From Pikeienuella litoralis (GTDB lineage: Bacteria > Pseudomonadota > Alphaproteobacteria > Rhodobacterales > Rhodobacteraceae): DNA of 64,000 nucleotides. The stretch is from the NCBI RefSeq assembly GCF_037646705.1, contig NZ_JBBHER010000010.1:62001-126000 (forward strand), read 5' to 3'. Below the pieces are notes generated by a model. That model saw nothing but the letters and a program-made list of their open reading frames with translations. It did no database searches and had not been told where the DNA came from. Within the stretch, counting starts at the first letter, position 1. Each line of letters opens with the position of its first letter. Below are positions 34,102 to 43,219 of the stretch, in pieces. A program made the position numbers and the translations under genes.

Positions 34102-35640
34102 ATGGAGATCAGAAAGCCGCTCCACGGCTACGCCTTTCCCGACGCGTTCATGACCCCGCCGGTCATCGGGCTGGGCGACAGCCTCTATAACGGCATGCGC
34201 TCGAGCACCGTCTCGGCCGCGTTCGCCGCCGACGCGCCGCCGGCGCTGGTCAGCCGCGCGCTCGACCCTTCGCACGAATTCCGCTTTCCCGCCTATCCCG
34301 AGCCGCTGATTCTCGACCTGGAGGCGCTGGTCCGCGATCTCAGCATCTTCGATCTGGTCACCCAGCTCCGCCGGCGCCTGAAGGACGCGCGCGACAACGC
34401 GCTCCGCTGGGCCGATGGGGAGCATGTGGTCGCCGCGCCGCATGCGGCCTGGGACAATCTCGCGCTGGCCGGCGCCGAGATTCCGGACGTCATCGAGACG
34501 TCGATCGCCGACTGGCGCGCGCGGGCGGCCCGGCTCCGCCCGATGATCGCCGCGACCGACAGCCTGCGGACGATCCCGGCGGAGCTCTCCGAGATCCACA
34601 TGACGCTGAACGCGCTCTTTCTCTTCAACCCCAACGACCGGCCCGAGCTGGAGCATATGCGCCCGATCGACCTCGCCGCGGCGCGAAAGCCGCGCATCCT
34701 GCTCCTGAGCCTCGGCGCGAATCACGGGCTCGTCGACATCACCCTCCGCGCCGAGCCGGCGACCGGCCTCTCCCGGCTCGCCGACTGGGCCGAGCGGATG
34801 GCCGAGGTCGCCGCGCTCTTCACCGCTTTCGGCCCGGAGACGGAGCGGTTCTACGTCTCGACCCTGGCGCCGCCCTCGACGGCGCCCAACATGATGCCGC
34901 CGCTCAACCCCGAGATCCCGACCGACCCCCTGCTCCGCCCGGACGGCTATTTTCCGATCTACGACAACCGGCTCGGCGCGGCCGACGCCTACAGCCGCTA
35001 CACCGCCGCCGAAATGCGCGAGATCGACGCCTGCGTCGCCGCGCTGAACGTGCGGATGATGGAGGTGGTGGCCGGCGTCTTCGCCGCCGCCGGCGACGAC
35101 CGGATCCGCTTCTTCCGCGTCGACCGGATGGTGAAGGCCTTCGACGGCAAGCACCATCCCGAACGGCGGCTGACCGCCGGCGCGCCCGGCGCCAGGCTTG
35201 AGCATGAAGAGCGCGTCTATTCGAATTTCGCCTATGCGACCAACATGCTCTGGCCGCGCCCGGCGTTCCGGGAGGGCGGGCTCGCGGGCCTCGATCAGCA
35301 CCACCCCACCGGGCTCGGCTACAGCATCTACGCGCATGAGCTGCTGAAGGCGCTGCGGGCCGACGGCTATGCGGTCGATCCGATGGCCGCGCCGATCTCC
35401 GAACTCGGCGACAAGCTGCTCAGCGATCCGCCCCGGAGCTACGAGACGATGATCACGCTGCTCTACGACCATCGCCGCCGCCGCGCCGGGCTCTCGGTTC
35501 CGCCCACCCTGGCGGAAATGCGCGGCGAGACCCTCCTCGACATCGCCGCGACGACCAGCGCCTCCCCCGCGGACCGGGCCATGGCCGGCGATCTGATCGA
35601 TGTGATCGACGCGGTCATGAAACGGCGCGCCCGGCCCTGA
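34102..35640 (+). CDS. SGNH/GDSL hydrolase-like protein
   Basis: A 512-residue protein with GGGAG 6 bases before the ATG at 34102. It carries the blocks of SGNH hydrolases: VIGLGDSLYNGMRSST (block I, Ser30 region), LLSLGANHGLVDIT near 205 (Gly and Asn of block III) and LDQHHPTGLGYSIYAHELL near 400 (Asp-x-x-His of block V). It has no signal peptide. It is longer than ordinary lipases of this fold. The substrate is not apparent and the surrounding genes do not help. Confidence 0.65.
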   Translation: MEIRKPLHGYAFPDAFMTPPVIGLGDSLYNGMRSSTVSAAFAADAPPALVSRALDPSHEFRFPAYPEPLILDLEALVRDLSIFDLVTQLRRRLKDARDNALRWADGEHVVAAPHAAWDNLALAGAEIPDVIETSIADWRARAARLRPMIAATDSLRTIPAELSEIHMTLNALFLFNPNDRPELEHMRPIDLAAARKPRILLLSLGANHGLVDITLRAEPATGLSRLADWAERMAEVAALFTAFGPETERFYVSTLAPPSTAPNMMPPLNPEIPTDPLLRPDGYFPIYDNRLGAADAYSRYTAAEMREIDACVAALNVRMMEVVAGVFAAAGDDRIRFFRVDRMVKAFDGKHHPERRLTAGAPGARLEHEERVYSNFAYATNMLWPRPAFREGGLAGLDQHHPTGLGYSIYAHELLKALRADGYAVDPMAAPISELGDKLLSDPPRSYETMITLLYDHRRRRAGLSVPPTLAEMRGETLLDIAATTSASPADRAMAGDLIDVIDAVMKRRARP

Positions 35641-35902
35641 CGCCCTGTCTGAGAACGTGATCAAGCACGGGATGTCGGTAGCGCAAGCTGGAGTGATGTG
35701 ATGGCTCGAGCGGCGGCGGACGCCAAGGAACTGGAGATCAACGAGAAACTGGCGAATCTGACATGCGCGCTGCTGCATGCGGTCCATCCGCCAGCGGTTC
35801 TGACGCTCTCGCTCTTGTCATTTCACATCCCCACCGACTCCATATTCCAACTTGTCGAAGAGGAACCGGAAGAACGCCAGGAGTTGACGAACTGACCGCA
35901 AT

Positions 35903-36097
35903 TTATTTGGGGTTGGGAAACAGCGTGGAGCAATACCGGTATTGCGCGCGGAGCACGTGGATCGCGTCGCCGGAGACAGTCCGGGTCAGTTCCGCGAAAC
36001 AATGCTCGTGCGATGTGTAGCGGGGCTGCGCCCAGATCATCCATCCAGCGCCGAGGCCAAGAACGGCGGCCGCGGCGATCAAAAGGTATCGGTTCAT
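35903..36097 (-). CDS. Small secreted or membrane-anchored protein
   Basis: A 64-residue protein with GAGGAGG 5 bases before the ATG at 36097. Residues 1-22 (MNRYLLIAAAAVLGLGAGWM) form a signal anchor or signal peptide. The remainder (CFAELTRTVSGDAIHVL, YRYCSTLFPNP) has two cysteines that could form a disulfide in the periplasm. No family is known to me. The strong ribosome binding site supports that it is real. Confidence 0.6.
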   Translation of the reverse strand: MNRYLLIAAAAVLGLGAGWMIWAQPRYTSHEHCFAELTRTVSGDAIHVLRAQYRYCSTLFPNPK

Positions 36098-36418
36098 AAC
36101 ATCCTCCTCTGAGGAATATATTGAGGCAACAAGGGGCCCACCATGAAAAAGACGCGCGCAACTTATAGCGAAGAAGTGAGGTGATATCGTCAAGTCACTT
36201 GATAATATTTGTGGCGCATCAAGGGCGGTGAAAGTCAGAGCAAATCGCAAGACTTGAAGGGGTCGACCAAAACTTGCTGGCAGCATAGCTCAGAGCCAAT
36301 GATGGGAGGGCCGCCCTGACGCCGCCGCCCGGCGGGGATGCGACATCCCGCTCGTTGCCGATCGGGGTGCGGGGATTCTAATACGCATCACACATGCTTC
36401 TTAAACGGAATCGCTCCG
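36098..36418. other. Intergenic region with a palindromic operator candidate
   Basis: This 321-base stretch separates the small secreted protein from the haemoglobin gene. At 36184-36208, ATATCGTCAAGT and ACTTGATAATAT form a palindrome with 10 of 12 base pairs around a central C, in an AT-rich section. It could be an operator for either gene. A canonical FNR box (TTGAT-N4-ATCAA) was sought and not found. Confidence 0.35.
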
Positions 36419-36868
36419 ATGTCCCCGCGCGCCGCCGCTTTTCGCCGCCAGCCGCTTCACCCCTCGATCGACGAGGCGATGATCGAGCGCGTGGTGCGCC
36501 GGTTCTACGCGAAGGTGCGCGCGGACCGGACGCTCGGGCCGATCTTCGAGCGCGCGATCGGCGAGGACTGGGGGCCGCATCTGCGGAAGATGTGCGCCTT
36601 CTGGTCGTCCATCATGCGGCTCACCGGGCGCTATCACGGCCAGGCGGCGCCGGCGCATCGGGCGCTGGACGGGGTGGCGCCGGCGCATTTCCGGATCTGG
36701 CTCGGCTATTTCCGCGAGACCGTCGAAGAGCTGTGCGAACCCGAGGCGGCGCGCCTCTTCTGCGACAAGGCGGAGCGGATCGCGCGGAGCCTCCAGACGG
36801 CGATGTTCGGCCGCCCCGGCGCCCGGACGGCGCCCGGCGCCGCGCTCCGTGTTGCAGGCGCGAAGTGA
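36419..36868 (+). CDS. Group III truncated haemoglobin
   Basis: A 149-residue protein of the truncated haemoglobin fold. LHPSIDEAMIERVVRRFYAK, then VRADRTLGPIFERAI, WGPHLRKMCAFWSSIM with the family Trp and helix E start, GRYHGQAAPAHRAL and HFRIWLGYFRETVEELC with the proximal His candidate match group III globins (CtbA-like). These bind oxygen or NO and peroxide. It precedes the cbb3 oxidase genes on the same strand by 183 bases, a plausible functional link with microaerobic respiration. The start at 36419 is chosen because the family begins there. Confidence 0.8.
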   Translation: MSPRAAAFRRQPLHPSIDEAMIERVVRRFYAKVRADRTLGPIFERAIGEDWGPHLRKMCAFWSSIMRLTGRYHGQAAPAHRALDGVAPAHFRIWLGYFRETVEELCEPEAARLFCDKAERIARSLQTAMFGRPGARTAPGAALRVAGAK

Positions 36869-37051
36869 CGCAGTGCGGGCTCAAAAGCTGGAGGCCGCGC
36901 GATTTATGGGCTAGCCACGGTTCCGCCCCCCGAACGGGGATCAGGCGCCCGCCGTCCTCGTGGACGGGTTGAACGCAAAGCCGCGCATTATCGCTGGCCG
37001 CATATGCTCGACCGGTGATAATCATGACGGAGTGGAAAAGGGCCACGCAAG

Positions 37052-39328
37052 GTGAGCGACAGCAAGGCGATCGAGACTTCCGGACAGCCGGCGTCAGCCG
37101 CCCGGCGGCGCGTCAGCGCGGACCTCGCCGCCGAGATCCGCTCCCTTTCCGACGGGCGCGGCCTGCTGCTTCTCTCCGCCCCGAACATCAGCTGCGGCAA
37201 ATGCATCGCCGCCGTCGAGCAGGGGCTCGCCCGGGTCGGCGGCGTCGTCGCGGCGCGGGTCAATCTCACGCTTCGGCGCGTCAGCGTCACGCTTGAGAGC
37301 CCCGAGACCGACGCCGCTCCGGTGGTCGAGGCGATGGCGGCGCTCGGCTATCCCGCCACGCCGGTCAGCCTGATCGAGAGCGGCGCGGAGAACGAGACCC
37401 GCGCCTCCTCCGCCCTGCTCCGGCGGATCGCGGTCGCCGGGTTCGGCGCGACCAACATCATGCTCATGTCCATCGCCGTCTGGGCCGGCGCCGACGGCGC
37501 GACGCGCGAGACCTTCCATCTGGTCTCGGCGCTCATCGCGCTTCCCGTGGCCGCCTACGCCGGCTGGCCGTTCTTCACCTCCGCCGTCGCCTCGCTCCGC
37601 GGCGGGCGGATGAACATGGACGTGCCGATCGCGCTCGCCATCCTCCTCTCGCTGTCGCTCAGCATCCACGAGACCGCGCAGGGCGGCCGGGACGTCTTCT
37701 TCGACGCCGCGACGACGCTGATCTTCTTCCTCCTGATCGGGCGCTATCTCGATCAGCGCATGCGCGAGCGCGCGCGCGCCGCCGTCGCCGGCATCGCCCG
37801 GCTGGCCGCGAAGGGCGCGATGGTTCTCGGCGCGGACGGCGCCTTCAGCTACACGCCGCTGGAGCGGGTCCGCCCCGGCATGACCCTTCGCGTCGCGCCG
37901 GGGGAGCGGATGCCGGTCGACGTGCGCGTGCTCGACGGCGGCTCCGACATCGACCGCTCGCTCGTCACCGGCGAGTCGATCCCGGTTTCCGCCGGCCCCG
38001 GGGACGAGCTGGAGGCCGGCGCGCTGAACCTCACCGGCGCGCTCGACGTGGAGGCGCTTCGCGCCGCCGACGACTCCTTCCTCGCCGAGATGATGCGCAT
38101 GCTCGACGCGGCCGAACTCGGGCGCGGGCGCTATGTCCGGATCGCCGACCGCGCCGCGCGGCTCTATTCGCCGCTGGTCCACACCCTCGCTCTCGCGGCG
38201 TTCATCGGCTGGTTCGCCGCGACCGGCGACGCCCGCCTCTCGATCTTCATCGCCATCTCGGTCCTGATCATCACCTGCCCCTGCGCGCTGGCGCTGGCGG
38301 CGCCGGTCGCGCATGTGGTCGCCGCCAGCCGGCTCCTCGCCGAGGGGATCATGATGAAGGACGGCTCCGCGCTGGAGCGGCTGGCCGAGGTCGATCACGC
38401 CGTCTTCGACAAGACCGGCACGCTCACCACCGGGACGCCGCGCGCCTCGGGCGGCGCCGGGGCGCCCGCGCCGGCCCGCGCCGCCGCGATGGCGCTCGCC
38501 CTGCGCTCGACCCATCCGGCCTCGGGCGCCGTCGCCGCCCATCTCGGCGCGCAGCCCGCGCCCCTCGACGAGACCCGCGAAATTCCGGGCTGCGGCGTCG
38601 AAGGCCGCGTCGACGGCCGCCGGGTCCGGCTCGGGCGCGCCGACTGGGCCGCTGAAATCAACCCCGCCGCCGCCGCCATCGCCGCCGGCGGGCCGGTCTT
38701 CGCGGCCGAGGGCGGCGCGGTGATCGCCTTCTCCCTCGCCGAGGATCTCCGCCCCGGCGCCGCGCGCGCGGTCGCCGCCCTCCGCGACGCCGGGCTCGGC
38801 GTCGAGATCCTCTCCGGCGACAGCCCCGCGCAGGTCGCCCGCGTCGCCGCCGCCCTCGGCGACGTCGAAAGCCGGAGCGGCGTCTCCCCGGCGGAGAAGA
38901 TCGCCCGGCTCGGCGCGCTCCGGGACGCCGGGCGCCGGACGCTGATGGTCGGCGACGGGCTGAACGACGCCGCCGCGCTCGCCGCCGCGCATGTCTCGAT
39001 GGCGCCGGCCTCCGCCGCGGACGCCGGGCGCCTCGCCGCCGATTACGTGTTCCTGCGCGACGGGCTGGACGCCGTCCCCCTCGCCCACCGGATCGCGACC
39101 CGCACCGCCCGCGTCGTCCGGCAGAATTTCGGCATCGCCATCGTCTACAACTGCATCGCGGTTCCGCTCGCGGCGGCCGGCCAGGTCACGCCGCTGGTCG
39201 CGGCGCTGGCGATGTCGGCCTCCTCGATCGTCGTCGTCGGCAATTCGCTGCGCCTGAACCGCGCCGTCCGCCTCCGCCGGGCCGCCGGAGCGCGCCGCCT
39301 CGCCCCGCTGGAGGGCGCGCGCGCATGA
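37052..39328 (+). CDS. ccoI: Copper-translocating P-type ATPase CcoI (FixI)
   Basis: A 758-residue P1B-type ATPase that supplies copper for assembly of cbb3 oxidase. N-terminal metal-binding domain with NISCGKCIAAVEQGLARVGG (residues 49-68), eight predicted membrane helices, TGES (TLVTGES) near 310, CPC in IITCPCALALAAPVAH near 409, phosphorylation motif FDKTGTLTTGTP near 453 and the hinge MVGDGLNDAAAL near 635. The start is GTG at 37052 with AAGG close ahead. It is the first gene of the cco operon here, where it is usually near the end. Confidence 0.93.
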   Translation: MSDSKAIETSGQPASAARRRVSADLAAEIRSLSDGRGLLLLSAPNISCGKCIAAVEQGLARVGGVVAARVNLTLRRVSVTLESPETDAAPVVEAMAALGYPATPVSLIESGAENETRASSALLRRIAVAGFGATNIMLMSIAVWAGADGATRETFHLVSALIALPVAAYAGWPFFTSAVASLRGGRMNMDVPIALAILLSLSLSIHETAQGGRDVFFDAATTLIFFLLIGRYLDQRMRERARAAVAGIARLAAKGAMVLGADGAFSYTPLERVRPGMTLRVAPGERMPVDVRVLDGGSDIDRSLVTGESIPVSAGPGDELEAGALNLTGALDVEALRAADDSFLAEMMRMLDAAELGRGRYVRIADRAARLYSPLVHTLALAAFIGWFAATGDARLSIFIAISVLIITCPCALALAAPVAHVVAASRLLAEGIMMKDGSALERLAEVDHAVFDKTGTLTTGTPRASGGAGAPAPARAAAMALALRSTHPASGAVAAHLGAQPAPLDETREIPGCGVEGRVDGRRVRLGRADWAAEINPAAAAIAAGGPVFAAEGGAVIAFSLAEDLRPGAARAVAALRDAGLGVEILSGDSPAQVARVAAALGDVESRSGVSPAEKIARLGALRDAGRRTLMVGDGLNDAAALAAAHVSMAPASAADAGRLAADYVFLRDGLDAVPLAHRIATRTARVVRQNFGIAIVYNCIAVPLAAAGQVTPLVAALAMSASSIVVVGNSLRLNRAVRLRRAAGARRLAPLEGARA

Positions 39329-39543
39329 CCATTCTCTACGTTCTCATCCCCGTCGCGCTCGGCATGGGCGCCGTCGCGCTCATCGCCTTCATCTGGAGCC
39401 TCCAGAGCGGCCAATACGACGATCTCGCCGGCGCGGCGGAGCGGATCCTCATCGATTCCGACGAAGACGCGCCGCTCCCCCACGCGCCCCGCGCCCCCCA
39501 CGCCGAACCGAACACCGTCCCCCCGAAGGAGACCACATCATGA
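39325..39543 (+). CDS. ccoS: cbb3 oxidase assembly protein CcoS
   Basis: A 72-residue protein with one membrane helix (LYVLIPVALGMGAVALIAF) followed by WSLQSGQYDDLAGAAERIL, which is the CcoS signature. The tail is proline-rich and rich in His-Ala-Pro. CcoS is needed for cofactor insertion in the catalytic subunit. It overlaps ccoI and ccoN by 4 bases each. Confidence 0.9.
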   Translation: MTILYVLIPVALGMGAVALIAFIWSLQSGQYDDLAGAAERILIDSDEDAPLPHAPRAPHAEPNTVPPKETTS

Positions 39544-41201
39544 TTTCCAGGCTGACCCTGGCCGAACGCCGACTGGCGATGGTCATCCTCAGCGTGATGG
39601 CCGTCGTCGGCCTGCTGATGGCGATCGTCGCGCAGAACGACCCGATGGGCGTCCATGGCGTCATCACCGTGCTGTTTTCCGGCGGCCTGCTGATCGCGCT
39701 CTTGCGGGCGATCGACGCGCCCGAGCCCTCGGAGGACCGCTTCGATTCCTATTACGACGATCCGACCCGGGTCGGGGTCATCCTCTCGCTCGTCTGGGCG
39801 GTCATCGCGATGGGCATGGGCGTCTGGGTCGCCTCGCTGCTCGCCTGGCCGGAGGCGACCTTCGACGCCCCCTGGGCGAGCTTCGGCCGGCTCCGCCCGG
39901 TCCACACCTCGGGCGTGATCTTCGGCTTCGGCGGCAACGCGCTGATCGCCACCTCGTTTCACGTCATGCAGCGCACCAGCCGCGCCCGCCTCGCCGGCCA
40001 GTTCAGCCCGTGGTTCGTGCTGCTGGGCTTCAACCTGTTCTGCGTCATCGCCGCCAGCGGCTATCTGATGGGGATCACCCAATCGCGGGAGTACGCGGAG
40101 CCGGAATGGTACGCCGACATCTGGCTGGTCATCGTCTGGGTCACCTATTTCATCCTCTACATCCGCACCCTCGCCCGCCGGAGCGAGCCGCATATCTACG
40201 TCGCGAACTGGTACTACCTCGCCTTCATCCTGGTCATGGCGATCCTTCACATCTTCAACAACCTGGCGCTGCCGGTCTCGTTCGGCGCGGCGAAGAGCTA
40301 CTCCGCCTTCACCGGCGTCCAGGATGCGATGACCCAGTGGTGGTACGGCCATAACGCGGTCGCGTTCTTCCTCACCGCCGGCTTCCTCGGCATGCTCTAC
40401 TACTTCCTGCCGAAGCGGGCGGAGCGGCCGATCTACTCCTACCGGCTGTCGATCCTCAGCTTCTGGGGCATCACCTTCTTCTACATCTGGGTGGGCTCGC
40501 ACCACCTGCATTACACCGCCCTGCCCTACTGGGTGCAGGCCCTCGGCATGAGCTTCTCGGTGATGCTGCTGGTGCCGTCCTGGGCCTCGGCCGGCAACGC
40601 GCTGATGACGTTGAACGGCGCCTGGCACAAGGTGCGCGACGACGCGACCCTCCGCTTCATGATGGTCGCCGTGGTCTTCTACGGGCTGACGACCTTCGAG
40701 GGCTCGTTCATGGCGATCCGCCCGGTGAACGCGCTGTCGCACTACACCGACTGGACCGTCGGCCATGTGCACGCCGGGGCCATGGGCTGGGTCGCGCTGA
40801 TCACCTTCGGCTCGATCTACGCGATGACCCCGATCCTCTGGCGGCGCAAGACGATGTATTCCTGGCGGCTGGTCGAGGTCCATTTCTGGCTCGCCCTCGC
40901 CGGGGTCGTCATCTACATCTTCGCGATGTGGAATTCGGGCGTCATCCAGGGCCTGATGTGGCGCACCTACACCGACAGCGGCACGCTGCGCTATTCCTTC
41001 ATCGACTCGATGATCGCGATGCACCCCTATTACATCGCGCGGGCCTTCGGCGGGTTCCTGTTCCTGATCGGCGCGATCCTCGCGCTCTACAACGTGGTCA
41101 TGACCATCCGGCATGTCCCGCTGGAGGACCACGCCGCCGACCATCCCACCGACGCCGTCGCGCCCGACCGCGCCGCGCCCTCAGCCACCCCTGCGGAGTA
41201 A
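39540..41201 (+). CDS. ccoN: cbb3-type cytochrome c oxidase subunit I CcoN
   Basis: A 553-residue catalytic subunit with 12 membrane helices that binds low-spin haem b and the haem b3-CuB centre. Histidine ligand regions are visible: GRLRPVHTSGVIFGFGGNAL near 118, WWYGHNAVAFFLTAGFLG near 275, WVGSHHLHYTALPYW near 318 and VGHVHAGAMGWV near 410. The length is normal plus a short N-terminal helix (residues 10-30). It is the first structural subunit of the operon, with no separate promoter seen. Confidence 0.96.
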   Translation: MISRLTLAERRLAMVILSVMAVVGLLMAIVAQNDPMGVHGVITVLFSGGLLIALLRAIDAPEPSEDRFDSYYDDPTRVGVILSLVWAVIAMGMGVWVASLLAWPEATFDAPWASFGRLRPVHTSGVIFGFGGNALIATSFHVMQRTSRARLAGQFSPWFVLLGFNLFCVIAASGYLMGITQSREYAEPEWYADIWLVIVWVTYFILYIRTLARRSEPHIYVANWYYLAFILVMAILHIFNNLALPVSFGAAKSYSAFTGVQDAMTQWWYGHNAVAFFLTAGFLGMLYYFLPKRAERPIYSYRLSILSFWGITFFYIWVGSHHLHYTALPYWVQALGMSFSVMLLVPSWASAGNALMTLNGAWHKVRDDATLRFMMVAVVFYGLTTFEGSFMAIRPVNALSHYTDWTVGHVHAGAMGWVALITFGSIYAMTPILWRRKTMYSWRLVEVHFWLALAGVVIYIFAMWNSGVIQGLMWRTYTDSGTLRYSFIDSMIAMHPYYIARAFGGFLFLIGAILALYNVVMTIRHVPLEDHAADHPTDAVAPDRAAPSATPAE

Positions 41202-41205
41202 GCCC

Positions 41206-41961
41206 ATGTTTCGCAAGCTCTCCGAAAAATACTTCGGCGCCCATTACCGGCTGGAGCGTCACTCGATGCGCCTCACCGTGGGCATCATCCTCGCCGGCGC
41301 GATCGGCGGCTTCGTGGAGATCGCGCCGCTCTTCACCATCGACGACACGGTGGAGGCGGCGCCGAACATGCGGGTCTACACCCCGCTCGAACAGGCCGGG
41401 CGCGACATCTTCGTCCGCGAGGGCTGCTACGCCTGCCACAGTCAGATGATCCGCACGCTCCGCGACGAGGTGGAGCGCTACGGTCCCTATTCCCTCGCGG
41501 TGGAGAGCAAATACGACCATCCGATGCTCTGGGGCTCCAAGCGGACCGGGCCGGACCTCGCCCGCCTCGGCGACAAATATTCCGACGACTGGCATGTCGC
41601 GCATCTGGTCAACCCGCGCGACGTGGTGCCGGAATCGGTGATGCCCGGCTATTCATGGATGCTGCGCGCGCCGCTGGAGACCGCGAGCCTGCCGGCCCGC
41701 CTCGCCACGCTCCGCGATCTCGGCACCCCCTACACCGACGAGATGATCGAAAACGCCGCGTCCGACGCCCAGGGGCAGGCCCGCCCCGACAGCGATTACG
41801 CCGAAGGCGTCGCCGAGCGCTATGGCGAGGAGACGAACATCCGCCTCTTCGACGGGCAGGCCGACCGGGTGACGGAGATGGACGCGCTCGTCGCCTATCT
41901 CCAGATCCTCGGCAAGCTGACCGATGTCGCCTTCCAGAACCAACCGTTAGAGGAGGAATGA
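41206..41961 (+). CDS. ccoO: cbb3-type cytochrome c oxidase subunit II CcoO
   Basis: A 251-residue membrane-anchored monohaem cytochrome c. One N-terminal helix (VGIILAGAIGGFVEIAPLF) is followed by the haem motif CYACHSQMIRTLRDE and by methionine ligand candidate PESVMPGYSW. GGAG 8 bases before the ATG at 41206 fixes the start, 4 bases after the ccoN stop. Confidence 0.94.
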   Translation: MFRKLSEKYFGAHYRLERHSMRLTVGIILAGAIGGFVEIAPLFTIDDTVEAAPNMRVYTPLEQAGRDIFVREGCYACHSQMIRTLRDEVERYGPYSLAVESKYDHPMLWGSKRTGPDLARLGDKYSDDWHVAHLVNPRDVVPESVMPGYSWMLRAPLETASLPARLATLRDLGTPYTDEMIENAASDAQGQARPDSDYAEGVAERYGEETNIRLFDGQADRVTEMDALVAYLQILGKLTDVAFQNQPLEEE

Positions 41962-41964
41962 GTG

Positions 41965-42135
41965 ATGGAGATTTCACATGACATGGTCGTCGCCTTCGCG
42001 AAATCCTTCGGTCTCTTCTACCTGATCGCGATCTCGATCGGCGTCACGGTCTACGCCTTCTGGCCGTCCTTCGGCCCGAAATTCGATCGCGCCGCAAAAA
42101 GCATTCTTGACGATGAGGACGGCCCATGTCGGTGA
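41965..42135 (+). CDS. ccoQ: cbb3 oxidase subunit CcoQ
   Basis: A 56-residue protein with one helix (SFGLFYLIAISIGVTVYAFW) followed by PSFGPKFDRAAKSIL, the CcoQ/FixQ layout. GAGGAGG lies 7 bases before the ATG at 41965. It overlaps ccoP by 10 bases. CcoQ stabilises the interaction of CcoP with the core complex. Confidence 0.9.
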   Translation: MEISHDMVVAFAKSFGLFYLIAISIGVTVYAFWPSFGPKFDRAAKSILDDEDGPCR

Positions 42136-42998
42136 AACACAGAGACCCGCTCACCGGGCACCAGACCACCGGCCACATCTGGAACGGCATCACCGAGCTG
42201 AACACCAAGGTGCCGCGGGTGATCTGGCTCTTCATCCTCGTCACCCATCTCTACGCGCTCGGCGTGTGGGTGCTGCTCCCCGCATGGCCGCTCGGCTCCA
42301 CCTACACCAAGGGGCTTCTCGGCTATGACGAGCACCAGGAGCTCGAAGAGCAGGTCCAGAACGCCGTCGTCGCCCGGTCCGACTGGGAGAGCCGCATCGC
42401 CGCCGGCTCGGCTGACGAGATCCGCGCCGACGCCGACCTGATGCGGGCGTTGAACGACACCGCGCCGGCGCTTTTCGGCGACAATTGCGCGGCCTGCCAC
42501 GGCGCCGGCGCCGCCGGCGGCCCCGGCTTCCCGAGCCTGATCGACAGCGCCTGGCTCTGGGGCGGCGATGAAGAGACGATCCTGGAGACGCTGCGCGTCG
42601 GCGTCAATTCCTCCCACCCCGACACCCGCATCTCCGAAATGCTCGCCTTCGGGCGCGACGGCATGCTCAGCCGGGATGAGATCCGCACCGTCGCGGCCTA
42701 TGTCCAGTCCCTCTCGGGCGCCGAGATCGACCCCGAGACGCAGGAGGCGGGCGCCCAGCTTTTCGCGGACAACTGCGTCAGCTGCCATGGCGACGACGGA
42801 ACCGGCCTGACCGAGATGGGCGCGCCCAACCTCACCGACGATTTCTGGATCTATGGCGGCGACAAGGAGACGCTGTTCCGCACCATCTACGGCGGCCGCC
42901 GCGGCTGGATGCCCGCATGGGAGGACCGGTTGAGCGAGGCCGAGCGCAAGATGCTCACCGTCTACATCCAGGATCTCGGAGCGGAGGCCGCGAAATGA
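42126..42998 (+). CDS. ccoP: cbb3-type cytochrome c oxidase subunit III CcoP
   Basis: A 290-residue dihaem cytochrome c. One membrane helix (VPRVIWLFILVTHLYALGVW) is followed by two haem motifs, CAACHGAGAAGGPGFP near 120 and CVSCHGDDGTGL near 218. TGHVWDGI-like TGHIWNGITELN at residues 11-22 is the family's N-terminal motif. The gene starts inside ccoQ and its stop overlaps the next small gene. Confidence 0.95.
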   Translation: MSVKHRDPLTGHQTTGHIWNGITELNTKVPRVIWLFILVTHLYALGVWVLLPAWPLGSTYTKGLLGYDEHQELEEQVQNAVVARSDWESRIAAGSADEIRADADLMRALNDTAPALFGDNCAACHGAGAAGGPGFPSLIDSAWLWGGDEETILETLRVGVNSSHPDTRISEMLAFGRDGMLSRDEIRTVAAYVQSLSGAEIDPETQEAGAQLFADNCVSCHGDDGTGLTEMGAPNLTDDFWIYGGDKETLFRTIYGGRRGWMPAWEDRLSEAERKMLTVYIQDLGAEAAK

Positions 42999-43219
42999 CC
43001 GCGCCCGCGCATCCCGGAGGCGCGCCCGAGACCGGGCGCCTCTCTTCGCGCCAGCGCCGCGTGGCGCTGGCCATCGCCGCCGCCGTCGCGCTGATCTTCA
43101 TCGGCGCGAACGCGCATCTGGTCGCCGTCTCGTTCGGGTCGGCGCCCGAATGCGTCCCCCATCTGAAATCACCACTTGAGGGCGCCGCGACCTATCGCGC
43201 CGCGAAATCATCATGCTGA
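42995..43219 (+). CDS. Small membrane protein after ccoP
   Basis: A 74-residue protein with one membrane helix (VALAIAAAVALIFIGANAHL) and a short C-terminal part with two cysteines (EC..H and KSSC). It starts with an ATGA overlap at the ccoP stop. I have seen similar small proteins after ccoP in Rhodobacterales but know of no function. It might help assembly of the oxidase, but this is inference. Confidence 0.65.
   Translation: MTAPAHPGGAPETGRLSSRQRRVALAIAAAVALIFIGANAHLVAVSFGSAPECVPHLKSPLEGAATYRAAKSSC

Noticed and set aside
34066..35787. A 573-codon minus-strand frame opposite the SGNH hydrolase gene
   Set aside because: Shadow frame; the plus strand has the block I, III and V motifs and a ribosome binding site.
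35698..35895. A 65-codon plus-strand frame (starting MMARAAADAKELEINEKLAN)
   Set aside because: No family, no clear ribosome binding site, and it breaks down into mixed frames; could be part of a dead gene but this is not supported.
36181..36225. TTGAT and ATCAA half-sites as a possible FNR box for haemoglobin or cco genes
   Set aside because: The half-sites are 14 bases apart and not 4, so this is not an FNR box.
37094..39088. A 664-codon frame on the minus strand opposite ccoI
   Set aside because: Mirror of a GC-rich gene; the plus strand has all P-type ATPase motifs and the mirror has only low-complexity Gly, Arg, Asp sequence.
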